From: Hadesarchaea archaeon
GTDB taxonomy: Archaea; Hadarchaeota; Hadarchaeia; Hadarchaeales; Hadarchaeaceae
Assembly (NCBI GenBank): GCA_030615805.1
Contig: JAUWYN010000001.1
Coordinates: forward strand, 1-41,038
DNA: 41,038 bases
Direction: 5' to 3'
The notes beneath the pieces were generated by a model that was given only the letters and a program-made list of their open reading frames with translations, was not told where the DNA came from and made no database searches. Position numbers and translations under genes: made by a program. Shown here piece by piece: positions 16,278 to 24,040 of this stretch; position 1 is the stretch's first letter, and every line of letters starts with the position of its first letter.

Positions 16278-17291
16278 TTAGGCTTGATAGAAATCTCCCT
16301 TGGTTACCTCGTCCATCCGGTAGGGCTGGAACTTTGCCTTTCCAATCATGACTTGGGTTTCAAATGGTGTTAAAACCGGTTGCTCGAATCGCTCCGCGTC
16401 ATCGATAGGTATGCGCGGGCAGGCGGCGCAGATGAACCCATCGAGCCCAAAATCGCCCAGCTCCTCTGGCCTCACCTCATCGACCGTAAGTACATGCGCG
16501 ACCTTACCGGCTAGCTTGAGATCCTCAGCTAGCTTCGCCGCGAGCTTGAAGCGGGCCTGCCCGGGTTTGCTGCTCACGATGACGCCGAACCGCTCGCCCG
16601 CTGCAGCTCGAGCGATCATCGCCTTTCTTCTCCGTTGGAAAGCGTCGACATCCGGGGTGAGTACTTTGAAGCCCTCCGAAATCGGGTTTATGGCTAAAAT
16701 TTGCTTGCCGGTCGCGAGCGCTGCACCCAGTGGGTGAAACTCACCCGTGCCGATGTAAAGAAAACCGTCTACGCGGGTAGCGACCGAGCGGACACAACCG
16801 AAATCACAACCCAAAAGTTGTCCGGGGTACTTCGCCCTCGGTCCCGGCCTGCCGATAAACGGTTTGATCCCGCGCGAGCGGAGGAGCTTCGCGACCCCCC
16901 GCAGGTGGGCAATGTGTTGAACGGTGGTGAGTAGCCCCACGCGCTTGAACTTCAACTCGGGCAGAGCTCGCTCAACCACCCTAAGTTGGTCGGTCGGCAT
17001 GCGCGCCTCGATGTAGAGGGTCGGTAAGCAGGCGGATACCCCCATGTCCGCATGTCCATAGTGAACCAGCACATCACACCCAAGCTGTTTAGCCCTCACA
17101 TCGGCTGGATCACAAGCACCATAACAACTGTCCGCCAACATGAATGTCTCAACGTCCACCTCAGCGAAAGGTTCCACAATTTCTTGCAGGTGCCGCCTCA
17201 ATCCCGCGGGGAGTTGAATCCCCGCTCGCTTCGCTCGATGTTGCCTTAAAAATCGTTTAACTCGCGCCCTTTCGAAATCGTAAAGGTTCAA
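16278..17291 (-). CDS. dph2: Diphthamide biosynthesis enzyme Dph2
   Basis: Noncanonical radical SAM enzyme that adds the 3-amino-3-carboxypropyl group to a His of elongation factor 2, the first diphthamide step. The 337-residue length is normal. The three cluster-binding Cys lie in S-C-Y-G-A-C-D, L-L-G-C-D-F-G-C and C-A-A-C-P-R-I-P-I-D. Start is TTG at 17291, head-to-head with the Nre gene. It is first in the long minus-strand array that ends at 6937. Confidence 0.95.
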   Translation of the reverse strand: MNLYDFERARVKRFLRQHRAKRAGIQLPAGLRRHLQEIVEPFAEVDVETFMLADSCYGACDPADVRAKQLGCDVLVHYGHADMGVSACLPTLYIEARMPTDQLRVVERALPELKFKRVGLLTTVQHIAHLRGVAKLLRSRGIKPFIGRPGPRAKYPGQLLGCDFGCVRSVATRVDGFLYIGTGEFHPLGAALATGKQILAINPISEGFKVLTPDVDAFQRRRKAMIARAAAGERFGVIVSSKPGQARFKLAAKLAEDLKLAGKVAHVLTVDEVRPEELGDFGLDGFICAACPRIPIDDAERFEQPVLTPFETQVMIGKAKFQPYRMDEVTKGDFYQA

Positions 17292-17340
17292 ACAACTTTC
17301 ACCATTTATTGGTTAACGTGTAAAGTATAATGAGTATCGT
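17292..17340. promoter_or_regulatory. 49-bp divergent promoter between dph2 and nre
   Basis: The only space between two divergent starts. AT-rich blocks (ATTTATTGGTTAAC and AAAGTATAATG) must hold both promoters, and either transcript would have almost no leader. Confidence 0.45.
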
Positions 17341-18669
17341 ATGCTGTCGGCCAATGTTAAATGGCTTCGCGACATCATCGCGCCCGAACAAGTTGACGAA
17401 CTCGCGGCATTCAGGGAGATCAAAGTTGCCCGAGTCCCCTCGAGCTCCCTCTGCCTGCTGTGCAAAGGCGGACGGATGCTTTGCGGCAAGCTGAGATGCC
17501 CGATCGTGGCCAAAGCGCAATCGCTCGCCAAATCGAGCCTGCAAATCACCTCTCCCCACATCCAAGGCTCAACGCCTCCTGGGGTGTTCGTCGGGCGCAT
17601 AGGCTATCCCAAAGTTTACATCGGCCCCATGGTCCCTCCCTATCGAGGCGATACCAAAATCCTCGACACCCCGGAGCTATGGCTTGGGAAAAGCATTCAG
17701 GACATCATCGACTATCGCTTCGCCCTAATTCGTGGGAAGGTGCGGGCGAGCGTGTACGACGCCCAACTCGGCGGGAAGCTGATCGATGTGCTCCAAGAGC
17801 TGGCGATGGGGAAGCGACCCGTCGACGTCGAGGCTTTGCTTACCCGAGTGCCAAACCGAGTGATAACCCTGAGCGGGGAAACCCAACCATTTGGCCCCTC
17901 CGCACCGCTGAAATCTTTCAGGGCTTCCGACGTGAGTGTCGATCGCAGGGTGGAGCGAGCATTCTACGACCGCGACTTGAAGGCGGGTGATGCGGTCGTC
18001 GGGCTCTACGAAGATGATGTTTTGGTCACGCGCATCCAACGGGCTTTCAGCTTAGGGATGTTCGGCTTCCAAAAGCGAAGGAAGCTCGTCCCGACCCGCT
18101 GGAGCATCACGGCAGTCGACTCGATCCTGTCGCTCGAACTCATCGATCGAATAAAGCAGCATGATACAATCGACGAGTGCCGCGTCTACTCCTTCAAACA
18201 CCTCGACAATCAATTCGTCGCAATCCTGGTGCCTGAACGCTGGAGTTTCGAGTGGATCGAGGCTTGGTTCCCTGGAACAACATGGAACCCAGACGAGCGA
18301 GTGACTGCACCCGCGATGATGGGGGACTTCGAGCCATACCGGGGGCGGACGACCTACCCGGATGTCGGGGGTTGCTACTACGCCTGCAAGATGGCGGTTG
18401 CCGAGAGGCTAAACCAAGAGCGGAGGCAGGCCTCGGCGCTCGTGCTTCGAGAAATTCACCCCGGCTACATCCTGCCCGTGGGCGTCTGGAATGTGCGGGA
18501 GAGCATCCGGCAAATGATGCAGCTTGAGCCGCAGAAATTCGACAACCTCCAAGCGGCGCTGCGGCACGCGCAGACAAAACTCACGATCCCGCTGCGCAAG
18601 TGGATTAAAACAAGCGAGCTGTTGAAGCGTGCCCTCTTCCAGAAAAAGATTACGGAGTTTGCCGCATGA
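17341..18669 (+). CDS. Nre family DNA repair protein with C-terminal PCNA-binding motif
   Basis: Nre proteins are archaeal DNA damage-response factors that associate with PCNA. The 442-residue protein has an N-terminal Cys cluster (C-L-L-C-K-G-G, then C-G-K-L-R-C, about 38-53), a P-G-V-F-V-G-R-I-G-Y-P-K-V-Y-I-G-P family motif, and a conserved core up to about 420. It ends in Q-K-K-I-T-E-F-A-A, a good PIP-box (Q-x-x-I-x-x-F). Translation is coupled to the radical SAM gene by a 4-nt ATGA overlap. Nre proteins have been linked to damage tolerance in haloarchaea; the catalytic activity is unknown. Confidence 0.9.
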   Translation: MLSANVKWLRDIIAPEQVDELAAFREIKVARVPSSSLCLLCKGGRMLCGKLRCPIVAKAQSLAKSSLQITSPHIQGSTPPGVFVGRIGYPKVYIGPMVPPYRGDTKILDTPELWLGKSIQDIIDYRFALIRGKVRASVYDAQLGGKLIDVLQELAMGKRPVDVEALLTRVPNRVITLSGETQPFGPSAPLKSFRASDVSVDRRVERAFYDRDLKAGDAVVGLYEDDVLVTRIQRAFSLGMFGFQKRRKLVPTRWSITAVDSILSLELIDRIKQHDTIDECRVYSFKHLDNQFVAILVPERWSFEWIEAWFPGTTWNPDERVTAPAMMGDFEPYRGRTTYPDVGGCYYACKMAVAERLNQERRQASALVLREIHPGYILPVGVWNVRESIRQMMQLEPQKFDNLQAALRHAQTKLTIPLRKWIKTSELLKRALFQKKITEFAA

Positions 18670-19499
18670 GCATCGAGTACTCCACCATTAACTGCAAAAC
18701 CGCACTCTCGCTCAGCAAGCTGCCTGGGCTGCGCTATTCGCTCAACCCATACCTAGGCTGTGAGCACGGCTGTAGGTACTGCTATTCTCCATCGACGCTC
18801 CGCGACGAGTGGATGGGGTTGAACTGGGGAAAATTCGTTAGGGTAAAGCAAAACATCGCCGAGGTACTGGCGCGTGAGGTGAAACGGAAGCCAAAAGGCA
18901 CCGTTGGTGTCAGCACGGTATGCGATCCCTATCAGCCGCTGGAGGCAAAACTCGAGCTGACACGAAAATGCATCGAGCTGCTGTCAAGGTGCGGCTTTCC
19001 CGTGTCGATTCAGACGAAGTCGAGCTTGGTGCTTCGTGATGTCGAGTTGATCGTACAAAAAAAATTTGATGTTGGGGTGACGATAACCACGATGGATCGC
19101 GAACTAGCAAGCAAGTTCGAACCGAGGGCCTCGCTGCCGGATGCGCGCGCCCAAGTGCTTGAGGAGTTCTCGTCGCGTGGCGTGGAGACGTGGCTCTTCC
19201 TCGGACCAATTATCCCTGAGATAAACGACAGCGAGGATAACCTAAGGCAGGTCATCGAGGTCGCCCACCGAACTCGCAGCGAGCTCATCTACGACAGGCT
19301 CAACCTGAAGTGTTGGGTGCTCGATAGGCTCGCGCCAGTGCTCGAGGAGGAGCGCCCCGGCTTTGCGGAACGGCTGCCTGATCTCATCCGGGAGCAATCG
19401 GAGAGCTGGCGCAAAATCTGCTCGACGGTAGAGTCGATCTGCAGCGAGCTTAGGGTGCGGTGTGAGCCTGCATTCCCCAGCTGGCCAAGCGCGTTTTAA
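18666..19499 (+). CDS. Radical SAM protein, SPL-like (COG1533)
   Basis: A 277-residue member of the family related to spore photoproduct lyase, which repairs UV-induced thymine dimers. The SAM cluster motif is C-E-H-G-C-R-Y-C (C-x3-C-x2-C), followed by S-T-V-C-D-P-Y-Q-P-L-E and T-I-T-T-M-D. Several extra Cys occur at the C terminus. It overlaps the Nre stop (ATGA), so the two products are probably made together. The pairing with a repair factor supports a DNA-lesion role, but other COG1533 members have unknown substrates. A paralogue lies at 36706-37587. Confidence 0.85.
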   Translation: MSIEYSTINCKTALSLSKLPGLRYSLNPYLGCEHGCRYCYSPSTLRDEWMGLNWGKFVRVKQNIAEVLAREVKRKPKGTVGVSTVCDPYQPLEAKLELTRKCIELLSRCGFPVSIQTKSSLVLRDVELIVQKKFDVGVTITTMDRELASKFEPRASLPDARAQVLEEFSSRGVETWLFLGPIIPEINDSEDNLRQVIEVAHRTRSELIYDRLNLKCWVLDRLAPVLEEERPGFAERLPDLIREQSESWRKICSTVESICSELRVRCEPAFPSWPSAF

Positions 19500-19503
19500 A
19501 AAG

Positions 19504-19590
19504 TGGAGCCGCCGGTGGGGGTCGAACCCACGACCTATCGCTTTCTTGCCGAGTTACGAGGCGATCGCTCCACCACTGAGCTACGGCGGC
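19504..19590 (-). tRNA. tRNA-Thr (CGU) with 12-nt intron, CCA encoded
   Basis: All arms fold on the minus strand: acceptor GCCGCCG/CGGCGGC, D-stem GCTC/GAGC, anticodon stem ATCGC/GCGAT, T-arm GTGGG-TTCGACC-CCCAC. The anticodon loop region (19560-19542) is 19 nt instead of 7, so a 12-nt intron (19554-19543) sits after position 37, the canonical archaeal site. The anticodon CGT is at 19558-19556. Discriminator T with G1-C72 and C2-G71 fits archaeal tRNA-Thr. The 3' CCA (19506-19504) is genome-encoded. The adjoining plus-strand gene converges on it. Confidence 0.95.
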
Positions 19591-19640
19591 CCGAGTAAAA
19601 TTTACGCGCCAAACACTTTAATCGTTTCTAAATAACTGCG

Positions 19641-20225
19641 CTAGGATTTGAATCCAATTTCTTTCTCAATCTGCTTCAGATAAACTAGCATGAATTTATG
19701 TCGCTTCTTTGCAAGCTTTTTTGCTGTCGCGGTGTACATCCTGTCCTTAAGTTCGAGGAGTTTCTCATCGAAGTGGCCAATCGTCCCCTGAAACGACCTC
19801 GAGGTTTCTCCTCCGAATGCTGAGGCCCTATACACTCCTATCGCCCCCATAGCATCCAGCTTGTCCGCATCCGAGAGGACCTTCGCCTCAAGGGTCAGGG
19901 GCTTCTCCCTCGTCTTGAACCTGTGTGTTTTTATGACATCGGCGATTTCGGAGACCTTGGCTCGCTGAAGGCCTAATCCAAGCAAGATCCGCTCGGCTTC
20001 CCTAGCGCCCTTCACAGCGTGATTGCCCCGCCCCCCGCTGCGGGCGATGTCATGGAGTAGGGAAGCTATTTTGAGGACTTCGAGGTCTCCCCTTTCCTTC
20101 CTCCCGATAAAAACGCATAAATCGTGTACCCTCCTCACATGATCCCAGCCATGGCACCCATAGTGCCTCGTTCTCCGCTTGGCGATTTTTCGAATTTTTT
20201 CAATGATATTATTTTGAACCTGCAA
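19641..20225 (-). CDS. HD-domain metal-dependent phosphohydrolase
   Basis: A 194-residue protein of the HD superfamily, which cleaves phosphate esters of nucleotides or cyclic nucleotides. Metal ligands follow the pattern H (H-G-W-D-H), H-D (S-L-L-H-D-I-A-R), a distal H (I-K-T-H-R-F) and D (L-S-D-A-D-K-L-D-A). Start is TTG behind GGTGAGG. It is monocistronic between two tRNA genes, so context gives no substrate. Confidence 0.85.
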   Translation of the reverse strand: MQVQNNIIEKIRKIAKRRTRHYGCHGWDHVRRVHDLCVFIGRKERGDLEVLKIASLLHDIARSGGRGNHAVKGAREAERILLGLGLQRAKVSEIADVIKTHRFKTREKPLTLEAKVLSDADKLDAMGAIGVYRASAFGGETSRSFQGTIGHFDEKLLELKDRMYTATAKKLAKKRHKFMLVYLKQIEKEIGFKS

Positions 20226-20281
20226 ATCCTCACCTAAATTTACTTCTAAAACGTTGTCCGTTAAGTTTTCTGTTCAAAATC

Positions 20282-20369
20282 TGGCGCCGGGGCAGGGATT
20301 TGAACCCTGACGACCCAAAGGGTCAACAGCTCTCGAGGCTGCCGCATTACCTGACTCTGCCACCCCGGC
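20282..20369 (-). tRNA. tRNA-Ser (CGA), CCA encoded
   Basis: A class II tRNA on the minus strand. Acceptor GCCGGGG/CCCCGGC, anticodon loop CTCGAGA with anticodon CGA at 20335-20333, a long variable arm (GACCC...GGGTC), and T-arm with TTCAAAT. Discriminator G and the long variable arm are serine identity features. The 3' CCA is encoded. No intron. Confidence 0.95.
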
Positions 20370-20417
20370 TCATGTAAAACTGTGCTGTTTTACCCTTAAA
20401 TTTAAACCAACTACACC

Positions 20418-23400
20418 TTACAGAAAGTCCGCAAGGCTGAGCTGACGGTGGGCGTCGCTCTCGAACACCGATTTTATATCGCGCTGCACCAGCCTTAGGC
20501 GCTGCTTGGTGTAATCGCTCGACTCGTAATCGTGCGCTATTTGCATTGCAACCTGTAGGTACTTCTCGACGCCCCCTCGCGTGACCGTTAGGATGAGCTT
20601 CCCCCCGCACCGCGTGCATTGGCCTATTAGCGGGACGCGGCGATATTTTGAATTACAGCTCGTGCACCTGAACTGCTGGCTCGCGAACGCCCGCAGGTTC
20701 CCCTTCAGGTCGGGGATGAAGTGGTGCTCGATGAGCCGTTCGGCGACATCCCGTTCGTCTACCGCCCTAATCTTTCTGGCTAGCTCGAGCTGCGCCGAAG
20801 TCTTCTGCTCCATCGTTTCAAGTGTCTTGTAGCGGCTCGTGTGGGGGCCGGCTGCGATGTCGCCCGTGTCGAACGAAAACTTCAGCCCCGCGTACTGGGC
20901 TTCACCCCCAAGCCCCCGCTCGACGGTCTCCATGAGCTGCGCCAACTCGCTCGGGCTCGCATAGCGAAGCGTGGCTTCATAGAACTCGAGTGGGTAGCGC
21001 TCCATCACGTCCATGTTATACGCCTCCTTGTCGATCTCGCGGGGGTCGATGCGGGTGTTCAGGATGAGCGGGGCGTCCATCATCCCCCCACGCTTCGAGG
21101 GCAGGAATCGCTTGCTGAAGTTGAGCAGAGCATCGAGCAAAAGTATGACTGTATCTTCGTCCCCATCACAGTCCCTTCTTTTGGCCGCATGGAAAAACGG
21201 GTGCGCGTACCCAACGTTCACATCTGCGAAACCTATGATGCGCCCAACGATTCCCACTGATGTATGCGGCGCTAAACCGATGACCAAGTGCCCCGCCAAG
21301 TCTACCGGCCAGCTCGCGTTGTAGTACGGCTTCAACCCATAGAACTTCTGAAGCAGCTCGTCGACGAACTTCGACACGCGGAGCAAATACTCGGCGCACG
21401 CGTTCGAGAGGATGATGTCCTGCACCTTAAGCTCAACAAGCTGGTCATCCCGCTCCAGTGGCTCACCCTCGCAATCCAGCTCGTAGCCCAGTTCGCGCAG
21501 CCGTTCCACATACATGCTCACCTCCCGCGGCCTGAAGTGGGTGAGTGGGACATCTGTGGCGTCGAATCGCACGGTGCCGTCCTTGAATACGTAAACGCGG
21601 TGCTTCGCCCGCAGGATTCCCTTCTCGATGGGCTCGGGAATTTTATGGGCGCTCGTCATACCTCTGACGCCCTTGACCTCTGGTGGCGCTTCCTCCTGCA
21701 ATCGCTGCAGTGCCTCGTCGAAGAGCGGCTTCAGCTCGACCCTCCGCCGGTCGAAGTACTCCGTGCGAACGTTGCACGCGAGGCAACGCTCTTCATTTGT
21801 CGGTCGCTTACAACGGGGGCACGCCCGTACGTAATTTGCGATCGTCCCACACTTCGGGCATTTTCGGGTGAAGCCGATGATTCCGCACTTCGGGCACTCC
21901 AGTCTCGCCACCTCTACATAGATTTCCCCGCGCTCGGCCGCCTTCACCACGCTACGCGTCGCCCCGCCACGCAAGCTGACAGGGAAAAGCACGTGCACCG
22001 GAGGTTTCATCAACCGTGGGTTTGCCTTCTCCGGCCTGCCCATCCTGCACCCTATGCGCGTTGGGGCCTTCCGCCTCACGGGAAACCCAGCCAGAACCTG
22101 AACGATCTCCATGATATCCTTCGACGGATTTTTGTGCAACGTCTCCTCGAGGCGCTCGCTGGTCAAACGCTGCCCATCGAGCAGGCCCAAACACCTGCAC
22201 AATGGCAGAGCGTTGCCCTCGATCAAGACGCGTTCATCCTCGACCCTATGCGGCACTCCAAGGGCCTCGAGCACTCGCTTGGGTGTCTGATTTAGGACCA
22301 AACGAAGCCCCTTGAGCTTGCCATCCTCGAACTCCGGCTCGCCTCCAGTTAACCAACTGCCCAGTTCCCGGAGCTCCTCGATGCAGATATCATGAAAAAG
22401 GTATGTGTACGCAGGGTGGAGTGGAACCACGAGTTTCTCAGATAGTTCCACCGCCAGGGATGGGGTGGGCTTCGGATATGGGGGTGAAAGGTATGGGGAT
22501 AAGTCCGCGTCGAATTTCTTCCCCGCCAGCGCCTTTTCGACCTCTTGGGCCCACCACTCCTCGCAGTAACCGGCTGGCATGAGCGGGTGGTTGTTCTCGA
22601 GAAACTCGCCGAAACCTATGAGGATGTCCCCAAGCGACAAGATCTCGTCGACCCGATCCCTGAGCTCAAGTGCTTGCTCGACCGAATTCACCTGAACCAT
22701 CGAGCCGTCGTTGAGTTTGATAATCGGCCCTTCGATCGAGTCCGCGGGCGTTACAGCGCCGCTCTTACCTGGGCGCTCCATCTTGAGCTGGGTCCCAACC
22801 GCTATGAAATCGTCGCATATTGTCATCGCCGCTGGGTGGACGCCTACCGCAGCTATGCCCGTATTCCTCGCACGCCCGTAGCGAAGCCTGAACCCCCCCT
22901 CCCGGCTCGGGTAAGAAAAAACGGGCCTGCCAGCGATTACCTCGTCCAGATACTTGTCCCCTTTTGGGTAAGCCAACACAGCCTCCTCTGCCTGCACCTT
23001 GGAGATTGACTCGGAAAGCCAGCCCCAGCCGTCGATGTTCAACTTGCTCACGTACTTTATTATCTTCGGCGCCTTCTGCAGAACTCCCTCCACCAAGGCC
23101 AAGACCGCTCCTCCCCGGACGAAGTTGTGCCCTATCCGCTCGAGGTCGCGGTAGGCTGTTACTGAGATATCCCGTTCGGTCGGTTCGCCTGTTATCTCCA
23201 CCGGAATATTGCGCACGGCGGCGCGGATGTCGTCAGCGGACGGGGGGGTGTATTGAAGGTGAGCGATATCGGTAGCGTAGAGGTCTGCCTCCTCTACAAA
23301 TCGCTCGATCTCGTTATCGGTCGGCTTATAGGGGCCAAGATACAGCTTTCGCCGCACAAAGTCCCCAGTTAGGACGGCAAGCGCAGTTGCTGTGCCCCCC

Positions 23401-23843
23401 GCCGACCTGATCGGGCTGGCGAAGTAAAGCGCGAGGTAGGGTGAGCCATCAAAATTTTTTCTTATCCCAACATGAGTTATACCCTCGAGCGGCGCTATCA
23501 CAATTCCCTCGGTTATTATCGCGAGCGCCGTCCGGACTGCCTGCTCCGCCGCCTGCTGCTCTTGAAATCCTCCAAAGTGGCCGTCGACAATCATCTCGGC
23601 TATTTTTAGACTCAGCTCCTCCCGTGGCATCTCCTTCTCGAGCTCGCGTATCACCTCCGCCACGCCGGATGGTCCAACAAGTTTCTCGACCCTCGCGGCG
23701 AGGTCTTCGGCCCGGGGGATTTCCAGTTCCAGCTCTGGGTCGTAGCCCAGCGCCCGGGCCTTCTTGGCTATCTCATAAATTTCATCGATTTGCCGCTCGA
23801 GTTCTTTGAAGTAAGCCTTCATTTCCTGAGTGGCGACTATCAT
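20418..23843 (-). CDS. polC: DNA polymerase D large subunit DP2, intein-free
   Basis: Catalytic subunit of the archaeal replicative polymerase PolD. At 1141 residues it is a normal uninterrupted DP2. The polymerase Asp site is in R-R-D-C-D-G-D-E-D-T-V. Multiple zinc-finger Cys pairs occur in the middle (C-P-K-C, C-P-K-C, C-P-R-C, C-L-A-C) and near the end (C-T-S-C ... C-T-R-C-G-G). The last residues, Q-L-S-L-A-D-F-L, form a PCNA-binding motif. ATG 23843. A 197-nt gap with a structured element separates it from DP1. Confidence 0.97.
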   Translation of the reverse strand: MIVATQEMKAYFKELERQIDEIYEIAKKARALGYDPELELEIPRAEDLAARVEKLVGPSGVAEVIRELEKEMPREELSLKIAEMIVDGHFGGFQEQQAAEQAVRTALAIITEGIVIAPLEGITHVGIRKNFDGSPYLALYFASPIRSAGGTATALAVLTGDFVRRKLYLGPYKPTDNEIERFVEEADLYATDIAHLQYTPPSADDIRAAVRNIPVEITGEPTERDISVTAYRDLERIGHNFVRGGAVLALVEGVLQKAPKIIKYVSKLNIDGWGWLSESISKVQAEEAVLAYPKGDKYLDEVIAGRPVFSYPSREGGFRLRYGRARNTGIAAVGVHPAAMTICDDFIAVGTQLKMERPGKSGAVTPADSIEGPIIKLNDGSMVQVNSVEQALELRDRVDEILSLGDILIGFGEFLENNHPLMPAGYCEEWWAQEVEKALAGKKFDADLSPYLSPPYPKPTPSLAVELSEKLVVPLHPAYTYLFHDICIEELRELGSWLTGGEPEFEDGKLKGLRLVLNQTPKRVLEALGVPHRVEDERVLIEGNALPLCRCLGLLDGQRLTSERLEETLHKNPSKDIMEIVQVLAGFPVRRKAPTRIGCRMGRPEKANPRLMKPPVHVLFPVSLRGGATRSVVKAAERGEIYVEVARLECPKCGIIGFTRKCPKCGTIANYVRACPRCKRPTNEERCLACNVRTEYFDRRRVELKPLFDEALQRLQEEAPPEVKGVRGMTSAHKIPEPIEKGILRAKHRVYVFKDGTVRFDATDVPLTHFRPREVSMYVERLRELGYELDCEGEPLERDDQLVELKVQDIILSNACAEYLLRVSKFVDELLQKFYGLKPYYNASWPVDLAGHLVIGLAPHTSVGIVGRIIGFADVNVGYAHPFFHAAKRRDCDGDEDTVILLLDALLNFSKRFLPSKRGGMMDAPLILNTRIDPREIDKEAYNMDVMERYPLEFYEATLRYASPSELAQLMETVERGLGGEAQYAGLKFSFDTGDIAAGPHTSRYKTLETMEQKTSAQLELARKIRAVDERDVAERLIEHHFIPDLKGNLRAFASQQFRCTSCNSKYRRVPLIGQCTRCGGKLILTVTRGGVEKYLQVAMQIAHDYESSDYTKQRLRLVQRDIKSVFESDAHRQLSLADFL

Positions 23844-23899
23844 CTACCCACCAAATCCCCTAAATTCTAATCTGAATTTTTTCCGTGCTTAATCACCTT

Positions 23900-23991
23900 G
23901 AGCGCGGGGGCTGAGCAGGAGGCAAAAAATTCTCTTGCCGAGGAGGATTTTCTACCTTCGTATCAGGTAGCGCCCGGCCCCCGCTTCGCTC
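23900..23991. ncRNA. Three-way-junction RNA element between polB and polC
   Basis: Perfect complementary blocks form a closing stem GAGC + GCGGGGGC (23900-23911) with GCCCCCGC + GCTC (23977-23984, 23988-23991; a 3-nt bulge). Two internal hairpins each have a 5-bp stem and 9-nt loop: GGCAA/TTGCC (23921-23939) and CTACC/GGTAG (23952-23970). It folds on either strand. On the minus strand it would lie in the polC leader or the polB-polC spacer; on the plus strand it would be a separate small RNA. No known class recognised. Confidence 0.5.
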
Positions 23992-24040
23992 TGTTAATGT
24001 TTCCCACCAATCCAGAAGCAAATCCGCAGCTTGAGCGAGT

